The notes under the pieces: generated by a model
What the model was told of the DNA's origin: nothing
The model's input: only the letters and a program-made list of their open reading frames with translations
The model's database searches: none
Assembly: GCA_013151315.1 (NCBI GenBank)
Contig: JAADIN010000012.1
Coordinates: 1 to 11,227 of the forward strand
DNA from: Planctomycetota bacterium
GTDB taxonomy: Bacteria > Planctomycetota > Planctomycetia > Pirellulales > Lacipirellulaceae
Length of the DNA stretch: 11,227 bases
Reading direction: 5' to 3'
Made by a program: the position numbers and the translations under genes
Shown here: positions 7,105 to 11,227 of the stretch, piece by piece
Layout: the number at the start of each line of letters is the position of its first letter
How positions within the stretch are numbered: the stretch's first letter is position 1

Positions 7105-7128
7105 ATCGCTTCCCAAATAAGCGATAAT
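7105..7128 (+). promoter_or_regulatory. Candidate cmk promoter -10 with overlapping dyad
   Basis: GATAAT (7123-7128) matches the -10 consensus at five of six positions and lies 47 bp before the cmk ATG. An inverted repeat, ATCGCTT and AAGCGAT with a 7-nt gap (7105-7125), overlaps its left end. No convincing -35 box precedes it. A dyad over a -10 box is the usual place for a repressor, but this is only a candidate. Confidence 0.3.
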
Positions 7129-7175
7129 CACCTGTGAACGCTAACCGACTAACTACCAACGACGAACCCACCTCT

Positions 7176-7823
7176 ATGATAGTGACCATCGATGGGCCTG
7201 CTGGGGCGGGAAAAAGCAGTGCCGCACATAGTTTGGCAAAGAGGCTAGGATTCCGCTTCCTGGACACCGGGGCCATGTACCGCGCTATCACCCTGGAAGC
7301 AATGAGACGCCAAATCGACTGGAACGACTCGGGAGCCCTGGCCAGCATTGCCGAGAATCTCGACCTCCGAATCACCGATGATTGCGTGTTTCTCGGTGGT
7401 GAAGACGTAACCGACGCAATTCGTTCGTTCGACGTAACTACGCATACTCGCCACGCTGCCGACAACCTCGCCGTACGGCAGCGGATGGTTCAGTTGCAGC
7501 GAGAGCTCACCGCGGATGCCGATTTCGTCACCGAAGGCCGCGATCAGGCGACCGTCGTCTTTCCCGATGCCGAGTACAAAATTTATCTCACTGCCGGCGA
7601 CGAAGTTCGTGCTCAGCGTCGATACCAGGATCTGATTTCCCGCGGAGAGCAGGTGACCCTCGCCGAAGTCCTGCAAAAGCAACAAGAACGAGACGAGCGA
7701 GATCGGCAGCGGGAAATAGGGGGGCTACGGAAGGCCGAGGACTCGATCGAGGTCTCGACCGATGGCATCTCACCCGAGGAAGTCGTCCAGCGGCTCGAAG
7801 AAATTGTGAGTGCGTGTCGGTAA
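7176..7823 (+). CDS. cmk: Cytidylate kinase
   Basis: This enzyme phosphorylates CMP and dCMP to the diphosphates with ATP, in the cytoplasm, feeding RNA, DNA and CDP-lipid synthesis. From the ATG at 7176 the protein has 215 residues, close to the family length of about 220-230. It opens MIVTIDGPAGAGKSS with the Walker A loop at residues 7-15, followed by the nucleotide-binding LDTGAMYRA (29-37), VTDAIRS (78-84), the GRD motif in TEGRDQATVVFPDAEYKIYL (119-138), RAQRRYQDL (145-153), and the lid/closing region with RDERDRQRE (172-180) and AEDSIEVSTDG (187-197). A GTG at 7134 in the same frame would add 14 residues not typical of the family and would sit near the expected transcript start, so I prefer 7176. 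No clear Shine-Dalgarno precedes it. rpsA follows on the same strand, as in many bacteria, but here after 446 bp. Confidence 0.93.
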   Translation: MIVTIDGPAGAGKSSAAHSLAKRLGFRFLDTGAMYRAITLEAMRRQIDWNDSGALASIAENLDLRITDDCVFLGGEDVTDAIRSFDVTTHTRHAADNLAVRQRMVQLQRELTADADFVTEGRDQATVVFPDAEYKIYLTAGDEVRAQRRYQDLISRGEQVTLAEVLQKQQERDERDRQREIGGLRKAEDSIEVSTDGISPEEVVQRLEEIVSACR

Positions 7824-7856
7824 AAGGGCGTACCGGCGCCGAGCAGTTTCCCCGGA

Positions 7857-7956
7857 GTGAGCCGCAACGCGCTAGCGTCGGGTCGAATGACATAGCGGCC
7901 CGAGCAGCATACCGGCATGCCCCCCGTTTGCCTGACGCTAACGCGTTGCGGCTCAC
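7857..7956. repeat. REP/BIME-like inverted-repeat element, copy 3
   Basis: Arms at 7857-7882 and, reversed, 7931-7956 flank a 48-bp spacer. Both arms are of the ACGC...GCGT type. The right arm differs from the left at two places: loop GCTA becomes GTTA, and position 24 of the arm changes G to A. The inner 4-bp hairpin is intact in both. The element begins 34 bp after the cmk stop. It may act as a 3' structure of the cmk transcript, but no T tract follows it. Confidence 0.85.
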
Positions 7957-7963
7957 ATAGAGG

Positions 7964-7991
7964 CGGGTTTTTACCCAAAAGATGAAACCCG
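7964..7991 (+). other. Two mutually exclusive small stems after the third repeat element
   Basis: CGGGTTT (7964-7970) can pair with AAACCCG (7985-7991), while GGGT (7965-7968) can instead pair with ACCC (7973-7976). The two pairings compete. This is the shape of a small switch, but it lies well upstream of the candidate rpsA promoter and may mean nothing. Confidence 0.2.
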
Positions 7992-8105
7992 GGGAAATGT
8001 TAGGACGAAACCCCAAGAGAGGGGGAGAGGAATGACAAGCCTAACAACCACCGAGAACTCGAGGAAATCCTGTCCCTGCTCCCTGCCCACTACCCAGCAA
8101 CCCGA

Positions 8106-8134
8106 TTGTATCCCCACCCCTAATTTGCTACGAT
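8106..8134 (+). promoter_or_regulatory. Candidate rpsA promoter with extended -10
   Basis: TTGTAT (8106-8111), 17 bp, then TACGAT (8129-8134) preceded by TGC, making an extended -10. The hexamers match consensus at three and four of six positions. It would give a leader of about 130 nt before the rpsA ATG and let rpsA be transcribed apart from cmk. Confidence 0.35.
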
Positions 8135-8169
8135 TGCAGGCTTCCTTCCGCCAAACCTGGATGCATGAG

Positions 8170-8198
8170 CTGCCGACGTAGGCAGTCGGGCTGGCGAC
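8170..8198 (+). promoter_or_regulatory. Two adjacent hairpins in the rpsA leader
   Basis: CTGCC-GACGTA-GGCAG (8170-8185) is followed directly by GTCG-GGCTGG-CGAC (8185-8198). There is no Shine-Dalgarno before the ATG at 8270: the nearest GGA is 17 nt away and the last 15 nt are T-rich. In E. coli the rpsA leader is also poor in Shine-Dalgarno, folds into hairpins and lets S1 repress its own translation. A similar role here is inference. Confidence 0.3.
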
Positions 8199-8269
8199 GA
8201 CTCTAACAATGGGATCGAAGGGAGGCGTCGGTCGCTTCCCGGGCAATCTGGAAATGGTTTTGTAGTTTT

Positions 8270-10189
8270 ATGGTCGACCGTAACTTAGTTCGAGAATTTG
8301 ACGTTTCTGAAGAGGATTGGATTGATGCAATCGGCGAGCTGGCCGATGGCGATACGAGCTGGCTTGAAAGCAAGTACGTCGATGTCAACCAAATCGTCGA
8401 AGGTAAAATCATTCGGGTAGACGAAGAATTCGTCCTCATCGATGTCGGATACAAGAGTGAAGGAACGGTCGCTCGAAACGAGTGGGAAGGTGAAGGCGAA
8501 GAAGATCCGCCAGAAGTTGGCCAAACGGTTCGCGTACTTGTCGAAGATGTAGAAGATACGCAAGGCCGCCTCGACGAGCGCGGCATGATCGTCTTGAGCA
8601 AACGCAAGGCGGAAAAAATCGAGAAGTGGCTCAAGGTCATGGAGACCGTCCACGAAAACGACGTGGTTTCTGGCGAAGTCATGCGGAAAATCAAAGGCGG
8701 ATTGTTGGTCGACATTGGCGTCAACGTGTTTCTACCCGCCAGCCAAGTCGATATTCGTCGTCCCCACGACATTGGGGAATACATTGGCCAAACGATCGAG
8801 TGTCTGGTTCTCAAGATCGACGAAGCGCGCCGCAACATCGTGGTCAGCCGTCGTAGCTTGATCGAAGCCCAGCGTGCCGAGAAGAAGGCCGAGCTGCTCA
8901 AAGAACTCGAAGTTGGCCAGTCTCGCCTCGGAATTGTCAAAAACATTGCCGACTTTGGGGCGTTTGTCGACCTGGGCGGCATCGATGGCCTGCTCCACAT
9001 CACCGACATGAGTTGGGGTCGAATCAGCCATCCGTCGGAAATGGTCAAAATCGATGACGAGCTTGATGTCCAAATCTTGCACATCGATTACGAGAAAGAA
9101 AAAATCGCGCTGGGCCTCAAGCAAAAGACCCCAAGCCCGTGGGTGAATGTAGGAGACAAGTATCCTGTCAATTCGACCGTCCAAGGCACCGTGGTCAACG
9201 TGATGAGCTACGGAGCTTTCGTCAAATTGGAAGATGGCATCGAAGGGTTGGTGCATATCAGCGAGATGTCGTGGACGAAACGCATTAGCCATCCGAGCGA
9301 AATTGTTTCGATTGACGATTCGATCAGTGTTGTGGTCTTGCGAATCGACGAGCAGAAGCAGGAAATCTCGCTCGGTATGAAGCAGACCGAAGCCAATCCT
9401 TGGGAAAAGGTGGCCGACAGATATCCCACCGATTCGCTCATCTCGGGCAAGGTAAGAAACCTGACCAACTACGGGGCCTTCATCGAAATCGAAGAAGGTA
9501 TCGATGGGCTGCTGCATGTGAGCGATATGTCTTGGACTCGCAAAATCAGCCATCCCAACGAGGTCGTGGAAAAAGGTCAAGACATCAAGTGCAAGGTGCT
9601 CTCGGTCGACCAACAGCGCCGGCGAATCGCGTTGGGGCTGAAGCAGATGGACGAGGATCCTTGGGCTACCGATATTCCCAATCGGTATCAGCAGGGGCAG
9701 CTCGTCAAAGGTGCCGTGACGAAGATCACCAACTTTGGCGTTTTCGTTGGCCTGGAAGATGGGCTCGAAGGCCTGCTGCACATTTCCGAGTTGGCCGACC
9801 ACAAGGTCGAGAACCCGCAGGAAGTGGTCAACGTGGGCGACGAGATCGAAGTGAAAATCTTGCGTGTCGATTCCGAAGAGCGGAAAATTGGTTTGTCTCG
9901 CAAACGGGTCGAATGGGCTGAAGAAGACGAAGCGGCAGCCCTGGCGGCTGAGGAAGCCGAAGCTGCGACACGTTCCGATTCTTCCGATCTGAAGGGTGGC
10001 ATCGGAGGCGATTCCGGGCCCCTGTTTAAGCCGGCCTCGGCTGAAGAAACGCCTGCTGCTGAAGAAGCGCCTGCTACAGAAGAAGCGCCTGCTACAGAAG
10101 AAGCGCCTGCTGAAGAAGCGGAGAAGGTGTCTCCTGAAGCTGAGGAAGCTCCTGCCACGGAAGAGACGGCAGAATCGTCCCAGACGTAA
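8270..10189 (+). CDS. rpsA: 30S ribosomal protein S1, six S1 domains with an acidic repeat tail
   Basis: S1 binds mRNA on the 30S subunit and helps start translation, above all on messages without a good Shine-Dalgarno. The 639-residue protein has six OB-fold S1 domains at about residues 39-112, 129-195, 214-285, 300-372, 387-458 and 474-544. Domains 3-6 carry the typical pattern YGAF/FGAF, then DGLLHI or EGLVHI, then HPSE or HPNE, then IALGLKQ or ISLGMKQ. Domains 1 and 2 are more divergent, as in other S1 proteins, where they dock on the ribosome. E. coli S1 is 557 residues; the extra length here is a C-terminal tail (about 550-639) rich in Glu and Ala with EEAPAT repeats. The ATG at 8270 starts MVDRNLVREFD and has no Shine-Dalgarno. 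Upstream lies cmk, and a strong terminator follows 60 bp after the stop, so rpsA ends its own transcript. Confidence 0.96.
   Translation: MVDRNLVREFDVSEEDWIDAIGELADGDTSWLESKYVDVNQIVEGKIIRVDEEFVLIDVGYKSEGTVARNEWEGEGEEDPPEVGQTVRVLVEDVEDTQGRLDERGMIVLSKRKAEKIEKWLKVMETVHENDVVSGEVMRKIKGGLLVDIGVNVFLPASQVDIRRPHDIGEYIGQTIECLVLKIDEARRNIVVSRRSLIEAQRAEKKAELLKELEVGQSRLGIVKNIADFGAFVDLGGIDGLLHITDMSWGRISHPSEMVKIDDELDVQILHIDYEKEKIALGLKQKTPSPWVNVGDKYPVNSTVQGTVVNVMSYGAFVKLEDGIEGLVHISEMSWTKRISHPSEIVSIDDSISVVVLRIDEQKQEISLGMKQTEANPWEKVADRYPTDSLISGKVRNLTNYGAFIEIEEGIDGLLHVSDMSWTRKISHPNEVVEKGQDIKCKVLSVDQQRRRIALGLKQMDEDPWATDIPNRYQQGQLVKGAVTKITNFGVFVGLEDGLEGLLHISELADHKVENPQEVVNVGDEIEVKILRVDSEERKIGLSRKRVEWAEEDEAAALAAEEAEAATRSDSSDLKGGIGGDSGPLFKPASAEETPAAEEAPATEEAPATEEAPAEEAEKVSPEAEEAPATEETAESSQT
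10043..10111 (+). repeat. 18-bp in-frame tandem repeat in the rpsA tail
   Basis: Two exact 18-bp units (10061-10078 and 10079-10096) coding EEAPAT are preceded by a diverged unit (10043-10060) and followed by a 15-bp partial unit (10097-10111). As 18 is a multiple of 3, unit gain or loss keeps the frame, so tail length can vary between strains. Confidence 0.8.
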
Positions 10190-10199
10190 CGAGTGCAAA

Positions 10200-10220
10200 C
10201 GGCAAGAAGTGATTTTGCCG
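10200..10220 (+). other. Small hairpin just after rpsA
   Basis: CGGCAA (10200-10205) and TTGCCG (10215-10220) form a 6-bp stem with a 9-nt loop, 11 bp after the rpsA stop. No T tract follows, so it is not a terminator; it may shield the mRNA end. Confidence 0.3.
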
Positions 10221-10249
10221 GATGCGAGGGTAGTTTGCGAAAACATCAG

Positions 10250-10291
10250 AGGGCGTTGCGGGTTATGACCCGCGACGCCCTTGTTTTTGTT
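10250..10291 (+). terminator. Strong rho-independent terminator of rpsA
   Basis: A 14-bp stem (10250-10263 with 10268-10281) has a TATG loop and only one non-Watson-Crick pair, a G-T wobble. It is followed by TGTTTTTGTT. It lies 60 bp after the rpsA stop and 128 bp before the sigma-factor start, so the sigma gene probably has its own promoter in the interval to 10419, though I see no clear -35/-10 pair there. Confidence 0.9.
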
Positions 10292-10419
10292 ACGGCCGGC
10301 GCGTTGGGAACATTCGTCCTACTTCATCGTCTCTTGCTCGGATTGTAGGGAGCTCGTGGTACTCGTCGATAGGGTTAGTGTCGCCCTCTCCTTTATCCTT
10401 CCCGCGCGGTATTTCCACC

Positions 10420-11227
10420 ATGGCAAAGACACTCACTCCAAGCAAACGCAGCTCTGCGGTACAAACTCCGTTGGAAACCTACCTGCGTGAGATCAACGAG
10501 ACCGCGCTGCTCAACGCCGATGAAGAGAAAGAGCTGGCCGTGCGCATCGGCAACGGCGATTCGATGGCACGCGACCGGATGGTCCGAGCCAATCTCCGGC
10601 TGGTCGTCAACATTGCCCGAGGCTACTCCGGCAAAGGGCTCAGCCTGCAAGATTTGATTGAAGAGGGCAACCTGGGCCTTTTGCGAGCTGTCGAAGGATT
10701 TGATCCGACGATGGGCACACGATTCAGCACGTACGCCAGTTATTGGATCAAGCAGTCGATCAAACGTGCTTTGATCAACACGGGCAAAACGATCCGCATT
10801 CCGGCTTACATGGTCGAGCTGCTCTCCAAATGGCGTCGGGCCACGGCTCGTTTGACTGAGGAACTCGATCGTAGTCCGACGGCCGAGGAAGTGGCTCGCG
10901 TGCTGGGCTTGCCCAAGAAAAAGCTGCCGATCATCAAGAAAGCCATCAAAATCTACAACGCCACACCGCAGACCGATCAGACCGAATCGGGTTGGACGCT
11001 TGGCGAAATGGTGATGGACGAGCGTCAGCAAAGCCCTGACGAAGCATTGGTCGAGAGCGACAGTCTGCGTCATGTAATGGAAATGCTCGAAACGATGGAC
11101 GAGCGAGAAGCAACGGTACTACGTATGCGATTTGGGCTCGACCAGCACGAACCCCGAACGCTCAAAGAAATTGGCGAGCAATTGGGGCTCACCCGCGAGC
11201 GGGTGCGTCAGATCGAAACGGAAGCTC
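10420..11227 (+). CDS. RNA polymerase sigma factor, RpoD/SigA family, 3' end cut by the window
   Basis: A sigma-70 factor directs RNA polymerase to -10/-35 promoters. The 269 residues in view begin MAKTLTPSKR and go almost at once into region 1.2 (PLETYLREINETALL, 17-31). Region 2 follows (50-121), with ANLRLVVNIARGYSGKGLSLQDLIEEGNLGLLRA and the -10-reading TRFSTYASYWIKQSIKRAL (100-118). Region 3 covers about 127-205. Region 4 carries the -35-reading helix-turn-helix RTLKEIGEQLGLTRERVRQIE (246-266). The frame is open to the right edge, so only the last residues are missing. Region 1.1, which in E. coli RpoD blocks free sigma from DNA, is absent, so this is either a short primary sigma or a group 2 factor; the sequence alone does not decide. 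The ATG at 10420 has no Shine-Dalgarno. An in-frame GTG at 10378 is possible but would add an unlikely lead-in. Confidence 0.93.
   Translation, partial: MAKTLTPSKRSSAVQTPLETYLREINETALLNADEEKELAVRIGNGDSMARDRMVRANLRLVVNIARGYSGKGLSLQDLIEEGNLGLLRAVEGFDPTMGTRFSTYASYWIKQSIKRALINTGKTIRIPAYMVELLSKWRRATARLTEELDRSPTAEEVARVLGLPKKKLPIIKKAIKIYNATPQTDQTESGWTLGEMVMDERQQSPDEALVESDSLRHVMEMLETMDEREATVLRMRFGLDQHEPRTLKEIGEQLGLTRERVRQIETEA

Noticed and set aside
7134..7175. GTG at 7134 as the cmk start
   Set aside because: It adds 14 polar residues not seen in cytidylate kinases, while the ATG at 7176 gives the standard MIVTIDGPAG opening; the candidate -10 at 7123-7128 would also put the transcript start at about this codon.
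8732..10246. A 504-codon minus-strand open frame opposite rpsA
   Set aside because: It mirrors the repeated S1 domains and the tail repeats of rpsA (Phe/Arg/Ser-rich strings) and shows no family signature.

Overview
The window looks like chromosomal DNA of a planctomycete, most likely of the Pirellula/Rhodopirellula/Blastopirellula group. This rests on family-level recognition, not on a search. The signs are a long PilM-type protein followed by two large envelope proteins with Gly/Met-rich linkers, weak or absent Shine-Dalgarno sites on the plus-strand genes, a short RpoD-like sigma factor without region 1.1, and a recurrent GTGAGCCGCA... inverted-repeat element between genes.

Layout. Positions 1-760 hold no gene I can support. 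A minus-strand, operon-like cluster fills 875-6737. In transcription order it contains a PilM-type protein with a PilN-like C-terminal half (4581-6737), a single-pass envelope protein with a PilO/GspM-like look (3003-4493), and a second, larger single-pass envelope protein (875-2929). I infer that these three build a trans-envelope alignment complex of a type IV pilus or type II secretion-like machine, with PilM and PilN merged into one chain and with glycine/methionine-rich linkers in both partners. An intergenic region of about 440 bp separates this cluster from a plus-strand block of core information genes: cytidylate kinase (cmk, 7176-7823), ribosomal protein S1 with six S1 domains and an acidic repeat tail (rpsA, 8270-10189), a strong intrinsic terminator (10250-10291), and an RpoD/SigA-type sigma factor that runs off the right edge (10420-11227). 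The cmk-rpsA pairing is a widespread bacterial gene order.

The least expected material lies between the genes. Three copies of an inverted-repeat element (761-840, 6920-7067, 7857-7956) each carry two 26-nt arms in opposite orientation, around spacers of 28, 96 and 48 bp. Within an arm, the bases that differ between copies do so in complementary pairs, so a small inner hairpin is kept. The arm design (fixed 5' GTGAG, then a bulged hairpin) resembles REP sequences, and the paired design resembles BIMEs. One copy carries a 13-bp minisatellite in its spacer. The pilM-cmk intergenic region also has three separate dyad symmetries, two of which overlap candidate -10 boxes.

The two most noteworthy items are the covarying REP-like element family and the PilM-PilN fusion operon with its low-complexity partners.
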